64,000 nucleotides of DNA from contig NC_021741.1 in assembly GCF_000422085.1 (NCBI RefSeq), positions 558,001 to 622,000 of the forward strand, written 5' to 3'. Numbering within the stretch: position 1 is the stretch's first letter; each line of letters opens with the position of its first letter. Positions 50,057 to 59,231 of the stretch are shown piece by piece. Both the position numbers and the translations under genes were made by a program. The notes under the pieces were generated by a model. It saw only the letters and a program-made list of their open reading frames with translations. It had not been told where the DNA came from and did not search any database. This stretch comes from Serratia liquefaciens ATCC 27592 (GTDB taxonomy: Bacteria; Pseudomonadota; Gammaproteobacteria; Enterobacterales; Enterobacteriaceae).

Positions 50057-50995
50057 ATGGAGCTAATTCGCGGCATTCACAATATCCGGGCACGCCACCA
50101 TGGTTGCGTGCTCACCATCGGCAACTTTGACGGCGTACACCGCGGTCACCAAGCGTTGCTGGAGCAGCTGAAACAAGAGGGGCAACGCCTCGGGCTGCCA
50201 GTGATGGTCATGATCTTTGAGCCGCAGCCGCTGGAAATGTTTGCAGCGGACAAGGCACCGGCCCGTCTCACGCGTTTGCGTGACAAGGCTAAATACCTGG
50301 CGCAGGCGGGGGTTGATTACCTGCTGTGCGTCAAGTTTGATCCGCGTTTTGCCGCCAACACGGCACAGGCGTTCGTCGCCGACCTGCTGGTGGAAAAACT
50401 GGGCGTGAAATTCCTGATGGTCGGGGATGATTTTCGCTTTGGCGCTACCCGCCAGGGCGATTTTCCGCTATTGCAAAAAGCCGGGAAGGAATATGGCTTT
50501 GAGGTGATCAGCACGCCGACCTTCCGCGAGGGCGATCAACGCATCAGCAGCACGGCGATCCGCAATGCGCTGCGCGATGACGACCTGGCGCAGGCGGAGA
50601 CGCTGCTGGGCCACCCGTACAGCATTTCTGGTCGGGTGGTGCACGGCGATGAGCTGGGTCGCACCATCGGCTTCCCGACCGCCAACCTGCCGCTGAAGCG
50701 CCTGGTTGCCCCGGTGAAAGGGGTTTATGCGGTAGAAGTTTATGGTCTGGGGCCTGAGCCGCTCCCTGGCGTAGCCAATATCGGCACGCGCCCAACCGTT
50801 GCCGGTGTGCGTCAGCAGCTGGAAGTCCACCTGCTGGATGTCACAATGGATCTTTACGGGCGCCATATAGACGTGGTGCTCCGCGCGAAATTGCGCAATG
50901 AACAGCGTTTTGCTTCGCTCGATGCCCTGAAGCAGCAAATCGCCAATGATGTGGTGACGGCCCGAAAGTTTTTCGGGTTAAAAACACTGGTTTAA
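50057..50995 (+). CDS. ribF: Bifunctional riboflavin kinase / FMN adenylyltransferase
   Basis: RibF phosphorylates riboflavin to FMN and adenylylates FMN to FAD. The 312 residues match the E. coli length. The N-terminal adenylyltransferase domain shows TIGNFDGVHRGHQALL near residues 21-36 and ISSTAIRNAL near 160, and the C-terminal kinase domain has GRTIGFPTANL near 200 and GVANIGTRPTV. ileS follows after 156 bases with no terminator between, as in the E. coli operon. Confidence 0.96.
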   Translation: MELIRGIHNIRARHHGCVLTIGNFDGVHRGHQALLEQLKQEGQRLGLPVMVMIFEPQPLEMFAADKAPARLTRLRDKAKYLAQAGVDYLLCVKFDPRFAANTAQAFVADLLVEKLGVKFLMVGDDFRFGATRQGDFPLLQKAGKEYGFEVISTPTFREGDQRISSTAIRNALRDDDLAQAETLLGHPYSISGRVVHGDELGRTIGFPTANLPLKRLVAPVKGVYAVEVYGLGPEPLPGVANIGTRPTVAGVRQQLEVHLLDVTMDLYGRHIDVVLRAKLRNEQRFASLDALKQQIANDVVTARKFFGLKTLV

Positions 50996-51151
50996 TCGTT
51001 TACCCTAAACAATTCGAGTGGCATCGTGGCGGCAACCGCGCGAACCCCGATGAGCTTGCACAGGCAAGTGATTCGGGTAAGAAAGGGCAGCCAACAAAGA
51101 TGCAGCTTGAAGTGTGACGGGTAAATAGCCGAAAACGGAAACGAGAATCTC

Positions 51152-53968
51152 ATGAGTGACTACAAGAATACCCTGAACTTGCCGGAAACAGGGTTCCCGA
51201 TGCGCGGCGATCTGGCCAAGCGTGAACCTGGCATGCTGCAACGTTGGTATGAACAGGATCTGTACGGGATTATTCGTACTGCCAAAAAGGGCAAAAAATC
51301 CTTTATTTTGCATGACGGCCCTCCGTATGCGAACGGCAGCATTCACATTGGTCACTCGGTTAACAAGATTCTCAAAGACATTATTATCAAGTCGAAAGGG
51401 ATGTCCGGCTTCGACTCGCCTTACGTTCCGGGTTGGGACTGCCATGGCCTGCCGATCGAACTGAAAGTTGAGCAACTGTACGGCAAACCGGGTGAGAAAC
51501 TCACCGCCGCGGAATTCCGTGTGAAGTGCCGTGAGTACGCTGCTGAGCAGGTTGAAGGCCAGAAAAAAGACTTTATCCGTCTGGGCGTGTTGGGCGACTG
51601 GGATCACCCGTACCTGACCATGGACTTCAAAACCGAAGCCAATATCATCCGCGCGTTGGGCAAAATCATCGACAACGGCCACCTGCTGAAAGGCGCTAAG
51701 CCGGTGCACTGGTGTACCGACTGCCGCTCTTCGCTGGCGGAAGCGGAAGTGGAATATTATGACAAGACTTCGCCGTCGATCGATGTGGCTTTCCACGCGG
51801 TTGACGCGGCTGCCGTGGCGGCCAAATTTGGCGTCACCAGCTTCAACGGCCCGGTTTCTCTGGTGATCTGGACCACCACGCCGTGGACCTTGCCGGCTAA
51901 CCGCGCGATCTCTTTGCACCCTGAATTTGCTTATCAACTGGTGCAGGTCGAAGGCCAATGCCTGATCCTGGCCGCTGAGCTGGTAGAAAGCGTGATGAAG
52001 CGCGCCGGTATCAGCTCATGGACCGTGCTGGGCAGCTGCAAAGGCGCCGATCTGGAGTTGATGCGCTTCGAACACCCGTTCATGGGCTTCGACGTGCCGG
52101 CGATCATGGGCGAACACGTCACGCTGGATGCCGGTACCGGTGCGGTCCATACCGCCGGTGGCCACGGTCCGGATGACTTTGTCATCAGCCAGAAATACGG
52201 TCTGGAGATTGCCAACCCGGTAGGGCCGAACGGCTGCTACCTGACCGGCACTCATCCGTTGCTGGACGGCAAGTTTGTCTTCAAGGCCAACGATCTGATC
52301 GTAGACCTGCTGCGTGAGAAAGGCGCACTGTTGCACGTTGAAAAACTGGTTCACAGCTATCCATGCTGCTGGCGCCACAAAACGCCGATCATCTTCCGCG
52401 CAACGCCACAGTGGTTCATCAGCATGGACCAGAAAGGCCTGCGTCAGCAGTCGCTGGAAGAGATCAAAGGCGTGCAGTGGATCCCGGAATGGGGCCAGGC
52501 ACGTATCGAAACCATGGTGGCCAATCGCCCGGACTGGTGTATTTCGCGTCAGCGTACCTGGGGCGTGCCGATGTCGCTGTTTGTGCACAAAGACACTGAA
52601 CAACTGCACCCACGTAGCGTTGAGCTGATGGAAGAAGTGGCGAAGCGCGTTGAGCAAGACGGCATTCAAGCCTGGTGGGATCTGGACGCTGCCGATATCC
52701 TCGGCGCGGATGCTGCCGACTACGTCAAAGTGCCAGACACCCTGGACGTGTGGTTCGACTCCGGTTCTACCCACTCTTCCGTGGTTGACGTACGTCCTGA
52801 GTTCCAGGGCCACGGTGCCGACATGTATCTGGAAGGCTCCGATCAGCACCGCGGCTGGTTTATGTCATCGTTGATGATTTCCACCGCGATGAAGGGCAAG
52901 GCGCCATACAAAGAAGTGCTGACCCACGGTTTCACCGTTGACGGTCAGGGCCGCAAGATGTCCAAGTCCATCGGCAACACCGTCAGTCCACAAGACGTGA
53001 TGAACAAGCTGGGTGGCGACATCCTGCGCCTGTGGGTGGCGTCTACCGACTACACCGGTGAAATCGCGGTGTCCGACGAGATCCTCAAGCGTTCTGCCGA
53101 TTCTTATCGTCGCATCCGTAACACCGCGCGTTTCCTGTTGGCCAACCTGAACGGGTTTGAGCCAAGCACCGATTGCGTGGCCCCGGAAGACATGGTGGTA
53201 CTGGATCGCTGGGCGGTGGGCCGTGCACTGGCGGCGCAGAAGGATATCGAACAGGCTTACGCCAACTATGACTTCCATGAAGTAGTGCAGCGCCTGATGC
53301 AGTTCTGCTCGGTCGAGATGGGCTCCTTCTATCTGGATATCATCAAGGATCGTCAGTACACCGCGAAGAGCGACAGCGTTGCTCGCCGCAGCTGCCAGAC
53401 CGCATTGTTCCACATCGCGGAAGCGCTGGTTCGCTGGATGGCGCCGATCATGTCGTTCACCGCCGATGAAATCTGGAGCTTCCTGCCAGGCAAACGTGCG
53501 CAGTACGTGTTCACTGAAGAATGGTACGACGGTCTCTTCGGTTTGGCCGAAGGTGAAGGCATGAACGACGCCTTCTGGGCCGAGCTGCTGAAAGTGCGCG
53601 GCGAAGTGAACAAGGTGCTGGAACAGGCACGTGCCGACAAACGCCTGGGGGGTTCTCTGGAAGCGGCGGTCACGCTGTATGCTGATACCGAGCTGGCCGA
53701 ACGTCTTAACAGTCTGCAGGATGAGCTGCGCTTTGTGTTGCTGACCTCGGCGGCGCGCGTTGCTCCACTGGCCGATGCGCCGGCGGATGCACAAACAGCA
53801 GAATTGGTGAAAGGTCTGAAAATTGCCTTCAGCACCGCAGAAGGTGAGAAGTGCCCGCGCTGCTGGCATTACACCACCGATATCGGCCTGGTGGCGGAGC
53901 ATGCAGATCTTTGCGGCCGCTGTGTGATCAACGTAGCCGGTGACGGCGAAAAGCGTAAGTTTGCCTAA
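51152..53968 (+). CDS. ileS: Isoleucyl-tRNA synthetase
   Basis: IleS charges tRNA-Ile with isoleucine and edits misactivated valine. The 938 residues equal E. coli IleS. The class I signature HIGH is at about residue 64 ([10 protein letters not shown]), the CP1 editing domain occupies about 200-390 with the WTTTPWTLP segment, KMSKS is near 602 ([10 protein letters not shown]), and a C-terminal zinc site [11 protein letters not shown]...CGRCVIN closes the protein. lspA starts at the next base after the stop. Confidence 0.98.
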   Translation: MSDYKNTLNLPETGFPMRGDLAKREPGMLQRWYEQDLYGIIRTAKKGKKSFILHDGPPYANGSIHIGHSVNKILKDIIIKSKGMSGFDSPYVPGWDCHGLPIELKVEQLYGKPGEKLTAAEFRVKCREYAAEQVEGQKKDFIRLGVLGDWDHPYLTMDFKTEANIIRALGKIIDNGHLLKGAKPVHWCTDCRSSLAEAEVEYYDKTSPSIDVAFHAVDAAAVAAKFGVTSFNGPVSLVIWTTTPWTLPANRAISLHPEFAYQLVQVEGQCLILAAELVESVMKRAGISSWTVLGSCKGADLELMRFEHPFMGFDVPAIMGEHVTLDAGTGAVHTAGGHGPDDFVISQKYGLEIANPVGPNGCYLTGTHPLLDGKFVFKANDLIVDLLREKGALLHVEKLVHSYPCCWRHKTPIIFRATPQWFISMDQKGLRQQSLEEIKGVQWIPEWGQARIETMVANRPDWCISRQRTWGVPMSLFVHKDTEQLHPRSVELMEEVAKRVEQDGIQAWWDLDAADILGADAADYVKVPDTLDVWFDSGSTHSSVVDVRPEFQGHGADMYLEGSDQHRGWFMSSLMISTAMKGKAPYKEVLTHGFTVDGQGRKMSKSIGNTVSPQDVMNKLGGDILRLWVASTDYTGEIAVSDEILKRSADSYRRIRNTARFLLANLNGFEPSTDCVAPEDMVVLDRWAVGRALAAQKDIEQAYANYDFHEVVQRLMQFCSVEMGSFYLDIIKDRQYTAKSDSVARRSCQTALFHIAEALVRWMAPIMSFTADEIWSFLPGKRAQYVFTEEWYDGLFGLAEGEGMNDAFWAELLKVRGEVNKVLEQARADKRLGGSLEAAVTLYADTELAERLNSLQDELRFVLLTSAARVAPLADAPADAQTAELVKGLKIAFSTAEGEKCPRCWHYTTDIGLVAEHADLCGRCVINVAGDGEKRKFA

Positions 53969-54478
53969 ATGAGTAAACCAATCTGTTCGACCGGTCTGCG
54001 CTGGCTGTGGCTGGTGGTGGTGGTGTTGGTACTGGATTTCGCCAGCAAACAGTGGATCCTCGGTAACTTTGTGCTGGGCCAGTCCCAGCCGCTGATCCCG
54101 TCGTTCAATCTGTTTTATGCGCGCAATTACGGCGCCGCCTTCAGCTTCCTCGCCGATCACGGCGGCTGGCAGCGCTGGTTCTTTGCCGGCATCGCCGTCG
54201 CTATCGTTGCGGTGCTGTTGGTGATGATGTACCGCAGTCAGGCGCAGCAAAAGCTGAATAATATTGCCTATGCTTTTATCATCGGCGGGGCGCTCGGCAA
54301 CCTGTTCGATCGCCTGTGGCACGGTTTCGTGGTCGATTTCATCGACTTCTACGTAGGCGACTGGCACTACCCGACCTTCAATCTGGCGGATAGCTTTATC
54401 TGCGTGGGGGCGGCGATGATCGTGCTTGAAGGCTTCTTGTCGCCGGCGAGCAAAAGCGCAAAGAGTAAAGGTGAGTAA
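53969..54478 (+). CDS. lspA: Lipoprotein signal peptidase
   Basis: LspA is the inner-membrane aspartyl protease (signal peptidase II) that cleaves prolipoproteins after lipid attachment. The 169 residues have four predicted membrane helices; the catalytic aspartates are in [10 protein letters not shown] and [10 protein letters not shown]. Its ATG directly abuts the ileS stop, and fkpB starts one base after its own stop, so the ileS-lspA-fkpB-ispH genes form one coupled operon. The only lipoprotein precursor in this window is YfiB. Confidence 0.96.
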   Translation: MSKPICSTGLRWLWLVVVVLVLDFASKQWILGNFVLGQSQPLIPSFNLFYARNYGAAFSFLADHGGWQRWFFAGIAVAIVAVLLVMMYRSQAQQKLNNIAYAFIIGGALGNLFDRLWHGFVVDFIDFYVGDWHYPTFNLADSFICVGAAMIVLEGFLSPASKSAKSKGE

Positions 54479-54479
54479 T

Positions 54480-54950
54480 ATGACGGTTCAGGTTAACGGT
54501 AGCAGCGCAGTGCTGGTTCACTTTACGCTGAAACTGGAAGACGGTTCGACCGCAGAATCTACCCGTAGCAGCGGCAAACCGGCGCTGTTCCGTCTGGGTG
54601 ACGGCAGCCTCTCAGCACCGCTGGAAGCGGAGTTGATTGGCCTGCGTGCGGGCGACAAGTGCGCCTTTACCTTGCAGCCGGAAGCCGCATTCGGTGCAGA
54701 GAACCCGGACCTGGTCCAGTACTTCTCACGTCGCGATTTCGCGGAGACTGGGGTACCGGATGTGGGCACCATCATGCTGTTTACCGCCGTCGACGGCAGT
54801 GAAATGCCGGGCGTGGTGCGTGAAGTTGCGGAAGATTCGATTACCGTTGATTTCAACCATCCGCTGGCGGGCCATCCGGTGAGCTTCGATATTGAAGTGC
54901 TGGAGATTGATCCCGTGCAGGAGGAGACGCATGCAAATATTGCTGGCTAA
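54480..54950 (+). CDS. fkpB: FKBP-type peptidyl-prolyl isomerase (SlpA/FkpB)
   Basis: FkpB (SlpA) is a cytoplasmic SlyD-like peptidyl-prolyl cis-trans isomerase. The 156 residues show the FKBP core split by an insert-in-flap domain: [18 protein letters not shown] at the start, [19 protein letters not shown] in the middle and [20 protein letters not shown] at the end. The ATG at 54480 is one base after the lspA stop. The end overlaps ispH by 20 bases, so ispH translation is probably coupled. Confidence 0.93.
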   Translation: MTVQVNGSSAVLVHFTLKLEDGSTAESTRSSGKPALFRLGDGSLSAPLEAELIGLRAGDKCAFTLQPEAAFGAENPDLVQYFSRRDFAETGVPDVGTIMLFTAVDGSEMPGVVREVAEDSITVDFNHPLAGHPVSFDIEVLEIDPVQEETHANIAG

Positions 54951-55884
54951 CCCACGTGGCTTCTGCGCCGGGGTTGATCGTGCGATCAGTATAGTAGAGC
55001 GCGCACTGGAAATTTACGGTGCGCCTATCTATGTACGCCACGAAGTGGTGCATAACCGCTATGTGGTGGACAGCCTGCGCGAGCGCGGGGCGGTGTTTAT
55101 TGAGGAGATCGGTGAAGTGCCGGATGGGTCGATTCTGATCTTTTCGGCGCACGGGGTTTCCCAAGCGGTACGGGCGGAAGCCAAGGCGCGCGATCTGACC
55201 ATGCTGTTTGACGCAACTTGTCCGCTGGTAACCAAAGTGCATATGGAGGTGGCGCGCGCCAGCCGTCGTGGCACTGAGGCTATCCTGATTGGCCATGCTG
55301 GCCATCCGGAGGTGGAAGGCACCATGGGCCAGTACAGCAACCCGAAGGGGGGCATGTATCTGGTTGAGTCGCCGGACGACGTGTGGAAGCTGCAGGTGAA
55401 GGATGAAAGCAACCTGTGCTTTATGACGCAAACCACGCTGTCGGTGGATGACACTTCTGACGTGATCGACGCCTTGCGCAAGCGCTTCCCGAGCATCATC
55501 GGGCCACGTAAGGACGACATCTGCTATGCCACGACCAACCGCCAGGAAGCGGTACGGAACCTGGCCGGGGATGCGGACGTGGTGTTAGTGGTGGGCTCGA
55601 AGAACTCATCCAACTCCAACCGTCTGGCTGAATTGGCTCAGCGCGTTGGCAAGCCGGCCTACCTGATCGATTCCGCCGCGGATATTCAGGAAGCCTGGTT
55701 GAAGAACGCGAGTAACATCGGCGTTACCGCCGGTGCTTCCGCCCCTGACGTGCTGGTACAGGACGTGATCGCCCGTCTGAAAGCCTTGGGCGGCCTTAAC
55801 GTCCATGAAGTCAGCGGCCGTGAAGAGAATATCGTGTTTGAAGTGCCAAAAGAGCTGCGGGTCGATATCCGGCAGGTTGACTAG
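54931..55884 (+). CDS. ispH: 4-Hydroxy-3-methylbut-2-enyl diphosphate reductase
   Basis: IspH (LytB) is the iron-sulfur enzyme of the last step of the MEP pathway, making IPP and DMAPP. The 317 residues retain the three cluster cysteines: C12 ([13 protein letters not shown]), about C96 ([12 protein letters not shown]) and about C197 ([11 protein letters not shown]). The substrate-binding His and the Glu in [10 protein letters not shown] are present. I use the ATG at 54931 inside fkpB, which gives the family N-terminus. A strong terminator follows and the conserved operon ends here. Confidence 0.97.
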   Translation: MQILLANPRGFCAGVDRAISIVERALEIYGAPIYVRHEVVHNRYVVDSLRERGAVFIEEIGEVPDGSILIFSAHGVSQAVRAEAKARDLTMLFDATCPLVTKVHMEVARASRRGTEAILIGHAGHPEVEGTMGQYSNPKGGMYLVESPDDVWKLQVKDESNLCFMTQTTLSVDDTSDVIDALRKRFPSIIGPRKDDICYATTNRQEAVRNLAGDADVVLVVGSKNSSNSNRLAELAQRVGKPAYLIDSAADIQEAWLKNASNIGVTAGASAPDVLVQDVIARLKALGGLNVHEVSGREENIVFEVPKELRVDIRQVD

Positions 55885-55905
55885 GCCACAGTGGTAAATA
55901 AATGA

Positions 55906-55930
55906 ACGGGGAGCTTAGGCTCCCCGTTTT
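55906..55930 (+). terminator. Terminator after ispH
   Basis: A 9-bp stem (ACGGGGAGC / GCTCCCCGT) with a TTAG loop is followed by TTTGC. It ends the ribF-to-ispH transcript and marks the edge of the conserved backbone. Confidence 0.85.
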
Positions 55931-56190
55931 GCATTTGTGGATCGGGGGACGGGGGGCAATATTAGATCGAGAGGAAGTAATAGGATGTAATTCAAATTTT
56001 CTGTTATTTAAAGTCAAATTTGTTCTGACAATTTGAATTAATGAAAAATGAAGCGCTTATATAGGCAATAATAAAGTTATTAAGACTAATATCATTAGTC
56101 TGCAATCTAAATAAAGTCTGGTGTTGGTCAGCAAAGGGCTGAGAGGTTAAATAACTAAATTAATTGTCGTTGCAGACACTGTTTATTTAA
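55931..56190. repeat. AT-rich stretch with inverted repeats
   Basis: The interval between the ispH terminator and the end of the LysR gene is far more AT-rich than its surroundings and has no gene. It contains AATTCAAATT (55989-55998) facing AATTTGAATT (56030-56039), with a further TCAAATT at 56014-56020, and a perfect GACTAAT-ATC-ATTAGTC hairpin (56084-56100). The stretch lies at the junction of backbone and accessory genes. It may be an insertion scar, an H-NS-type silencing region or a protein-binding site. Confidence 0.55.
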
Positions 56191-57114
56191 TTAAGTTCGC
56201 AACTGGTTTAAAGAATTTTTCTCCTTTTGCTGCAGATGGATTTTCATATGCTCAAGCAAACGGCGAACTTTTAAAGGTTGGCTGTCCCGTCGCGGCATAA
56301 TTGCATAGCAATTAATCTCTGGTAATCGCCATTCAGGCAGGATTTCCACCAAATCGCCATTGTGTAATTCACGCTCAACATTGACAAAGAAATTACGGAT
56401 GATCCCTTTGCCCGCCAGCGCCAGTTCTTTCATGGCCATACCGTTATTGGTAAATAGACGCCCGGTCATTCGTAGCCGATGTTCATCGCCGTTGTGGTGG
56501 AGCAGGCGAACAAATTGCGGGTTACCCAAGGGGGTAAAAGTCACCCATTGATGCCGGGTTAACGCTTGTGGGCTCTCGGGAATACCATGTCCCGCAAGGT
56601 AGGCTGGTGATGCACATAATACCTCACGAAAGCGCGCAAGGCGGGTAGAAACGTAACTGGAATCAGCCAACACACCGCCACGGATCGCCAGATCAATACG
56701 CTGGCCTATCAGGTCGATTTTCTCGTCGTGGATCTCCAGCCTCAGCGTGATGCGCGGGTGTTCATCAAGGAAGCTTTGCAGTGCAGGCACCAGATAGTGG
56801 GTGGCGAACTCAGTGGATGTGGCAACGCGTAGCTCCCCACTCAGCTCACCGCGCAGGGCGGCGATACGTTGTTGCCCCCGCTCGGCGGCATGCAGCATTA
56901 AAACGCAATCTTCATAAAAACAGAGCCCGGCTTCGGTCAGGCTCAGTGAGCGAGTAGAACGCAGAAGTAATTGAATGCCGAGCTCGTTTTCCAACAGGCG
57001 GATATGCTGGCTGACGGCAGAGGTGGTAATGCCTAATTCCTTGGCTGCCATGCTGAACGCGCCGCAATCGACAACTTTAGAAAAAATGGCCATGCGTTTT
57101 AGAATATTACTCAT
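56191..57114 (-). CDS. LysR-family regulator beside the isonitrile cluster
   Basis: This 307-residue LysR regulator has the winged-helix N-terminus (SKVVDCGAFSMAAKELGITTSAVSQ at about 12-36) and a ligand-binding domain resembling the large DhcR/TrpI-like subgroup (SGELRVATSTEFATHYLVPAL). It is divergent from isnA with 192 bases between the starts, so it most likely controls the isnA-isnB-glycosyltransferase genes. It starts at an ATG with no clear ribosome binding site, and a perfect palindrome covers the bases just upstream, suggesting autoregulation. Codon and base use look somewhat less GC-rich than in the backbone. Confidence 0.88.
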   Translation of the reverse strand: MSNILKRMAIFSKVVDCGAFSMAAKELGITTSAVSQHIRLLENELGIQLLLRSTRSLSLTEAGLCFYEDCVLMLHAAERGQQRIAALRGELSGELRVATSTEFATHYLVPALQSFLDEHPRITLRLEIHDEKIDLIGQRIDLAIRGGVLADSSYVSTRLARFREVLCASPAYLAGHGIPESPQALTRHQWVTFTPLGNPQFVRLLHHNGDEHRLRMTGRLFTNNGMAMKELALAGKGIIRNFFVNVERELHNGDLVEILPEWRLPEINCYAIMPRRDSQPLKVRRLLEHMKIHLQQKEKNSLNQLRT

Positions 57115-57119
57115 AGTTT

Positions 57120-57136
57120 GTTAAGTTCAACTTAAC
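57120..57136. promoter_or_regulatory. LysR-type operator palindrome
   Basis: GTTAAGTT-C-AACTTAAC is a perfect 17-bp inverted repeat whose inner part TAAGTTCAACTTA satisfies the LysR-box form T-N11-A. It lies 6-22 bases before the LysR start and 171 bases before the isnA start. Position and symmetry point to a regulator-binding site that represses lysR and may activate isnA. Confidence 0.6.
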
Positions 57137-57306
57137 CAAGATTGTTAATTATACGGGCTAATAATATAGCACCATCTCTTCTATATTGCCTGAAGCAGAT
57201 AAATATCAGCAGTGAATATTATTCCCTGGTGATGCCTCTTTTTTCGAAAAGTCTTATTGCGTTTGTGAATAAATCACCTGCGCCATAATCTGAACAGGAG
57301 TTAATT

Positions 57307-58272
57307 GTGGACAGTGCCCGTATTGAAAAAATATCGTTAAAGATCCTTCATGAGCTATTGCAATATCGGCGCCGATTCCCAGGGATAGAAACATCAAATT
57401 CCGACGAGGAGCGACTGGTCACTCAGGTGCAATTGCCGCGCATCCGGGCATTCATTGAACAACAACGGCGGATTGAGTTTGTACTGCCGGCCTTTCCGAC
57501 AAAATCACCCAATACTAATAAGGTGATCGGTGCGGTACCCGATATGGCGGAACGCTTATCGTTGATATTCCTTAATTCCCTCTGCCAGCGTATTCAGCTT
57601 TATTACCCGCCGGGTGCGCATATTGTCATCTGTTCGGATGGTCATGTCTTCGGCGATTTAATCCGCGTCAGTGACGATGCCATCAACCACTATCAGCGCG
57701 AAATTGAAACTCTGCTGCATGAGGTTGGGGCCACGCACCTGAGCGTGTTCAACCTGGGGGACGTGGAAGGGCTGGCGGAACACACCGACGACTACGATTT
57801 GCTGCGCCAGTTGCTGGTCGACGGTTATGCCGAATCGGAGTCGGCAATCAAACAACAGCTGATGGAAAGCGAGCAGGGGCTGCAACTGTACCGCGCCATT
57901 ACCCGCTTCCTGTATGAAGACAGTCAACTGCCGGGCTACAGCGGCTCGAATGCCGCGTTGCAGAAAGACGCCAAGCTGCGGGCCTGCGGCGTGATTCAAC
58001 GCAGCTGGGCCTGGGGTAACCTGCTGGCTCAGCATTTTCCGGCGGCGATCCGCTTGTCGATCCACCCGCAGCCTGCCGACAGCCTGAAAATAGGCATTCA
58101 TATGATGCCAACCAAGGACGACTGGTTGACACCGTGGCACGGCGTCGCGGCCAACGTCAACGGACAGTTCGTACTGATGAAACGCAAAGACGCTCAGGAG
58201 TTAGAGGGCGAATTGGTGGCGATCCGCGGTACGCCAAGCCATTACCTGATTGAACAACCTCAAGTGGTGTAA
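57307..58272 (+). CDS. isnA: Isonitrile (isocyanide) synthase, PvcA/IsnA/Dit1 family
   Basis: This 321-residue protein belongs to the PvcA/IsnA (DIT1_PvcA) family, which converts the alpha-amino group of L-tyrosine or L-tryptophan to an isonitrile using a carbon from ribulose-5-phosphate. The family core is visible: AERLSLIFLNSLCQRI, then YPPGAHIVICSDGHVFGDL near residues 99-117, and WAWGNLLAQHFP near 237. The start is a GTG with CAGGAG upstream. isnB and a glycosyltransferase follow on the same strand. Whether Tyr or Trp is the substrate cannot be read; the glycosyltransferase partner favours Tyr, whose phenol can be glycosylated. Confidence 0.88.
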   Translation: MDSARIEKISLKILHELLQYRRRFPGIETSNSDEERLVTQVQLPRIRAFIEQQRRIEFVLPAFPTKSPNTNKVIGAVPDMAERLSLIFLNSLCQRIQLYYPPGAHIVICSDGHVFGDLIRVSDDAINHYQREIETLLHEVGATHLSVFNLGDVEGLAEHTDDYDLLRQLLVDGYAESESAIKQQLMESEQGLQLYRAITRFLYEDSQLPGYSGSNAALQKDAKLRACGVIQRSWAWGNLLAQHFPAAIRLSIHPQPADSLKIGIHMMPTKDDWLTPWHGVAANVNGQFVLMKRKDAQELEGELVAIRGTPSHYLIEQPQVV

Positions 58273-58362
58273 TGCGCCACCTTACGCCCGCTATCTTGGC
58301 GAGCGTCTTTTAACGGCACGGTTGCCGTGTGAGCAGCAAATTTGCTTCAAGGAGAGTCACCG

Positions 58363-59226
58363 ATGGACAATCAACAATTGAACTGCCGTATTGAACTCAA
58401 TAGCCCCTTTGGCGCCGTATTGACCCCTGAACGCCCGGGGCAATCCATCAGCGAGCTGCCGGTAGCGGCGCTGCGGACGCTGGCACAGCAGCATCACCTG
58501 TTGGTGCTGCGCGGCTTCGATTCGGGTTTTACCGATCCGCGGGTATTGACCCGTTATGCCGGCAATTGGGGTGAGATCATGATGTGGCCCTTCGGCGCGG
58601 TGCTGGATGTGAAAGAACATCCAGACGCCAAGGACCATATTTTCGACAGCAGCTATGTGCCGCTGCACTGGGACGGCATGTATAAACCGACCATTCCGGA
58701 ATTCCAGCTGTTTCACTGTGTAGCCGCGCCCTCGCAGGATGAAGGCGGTTGCACTACCTTTGTCGATACCACGCGCCTGCTGGCCAATGCCGATGAGTCG
58801 CAGCTGGCTCAGTGGCTGACGGTGTCTATCTCATACCGCATCAAGCAGGTGGTGCACTACGGTGGTGAGGTGTGTTCGCCGCTGGTGGTGACGCACCCGA
58901 GCGGTAGTGGGCTGATCATGCGCTACAACGAACCGCCGACAGAAGGGAAGAAATTCCTCAACCAGCATGCGCTGGAATATCACGGGGTGCCGGAAGATCA
59001 GCAGGAAGCGTTCCATCAGACTCTGCAACAGCATCTCTACGATCCGCGCCACTATTACGCCCACCAGTGGCAGCAGGGTGATGTGGTGATCGCAGATAAC
59101 TTCTCGCTGCTGCACGGGCGTGAAGGCTTTACCGCCCGCTCGGCCCGCCATTTACAACGGGTTCATATACAGAGCAACCCGGTATGCGCCAATCTGGCGC
59201 TGAAACCGGCCAACGCAGAGGCTTAA
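58363..59226 (+). CDS. isnB: Fe(II)/2-oxoglutarate oxygenase, PvcB/IsnB type
   Basis: This 287-residue TauD-family oxygenase is the expected partner of IsnA: it oxidises the isonitrile amino acid, in the rhabduscin pathway with loss of the carboxylate to give an aryl-vinyl isonitrile. The iron ligands appear as H102 and D104 (PLHWDGMYKP) and H251 (SLLHGREGF), with the 2-oxoglutarate arginine nearby at about 262 or 266. The ATG at 58363 has AAGGAGAG; a TTG at 58342 is rejected. The 90-base gap after isnA has a small CACGG-TTG-CCGTG hairpin. The glycosyltransferase starts five bases after its stop. Confidence 0.88.
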   Translation: MDNQQLNCRIELNSPFGAVLTPERPGQSISELPVAALRTLAQQHHLLVLRGFDSGFTDPRVLTRYAGNWGEIMMWPFGAVLDVKEHPDAKDHIFDSSYVPLHWDGMYKPTIPEFQLFHCVAAPSQDEGGCTTFVDTTRLLANADESQLAQWLTVSISYRIKQVVHYGGEVCSPLVVTHPSGSGLIMRYNEPPTEGKKFLNQHALEYHGVPEDQQEAFHQTLQQHLYDPRHYYAHQWQQGDVVIADNFSLLHGREGFTARSARHLQRVHIQSNPVCANLALKPANAEA

Positions 59227-59231
59227 GAGTT

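Noticed and set aside
52865..54367. A 500-codon minus-strand frame opposite ileS-lspA
   Set aside because: Spans two conserved sense genes and has no family features.
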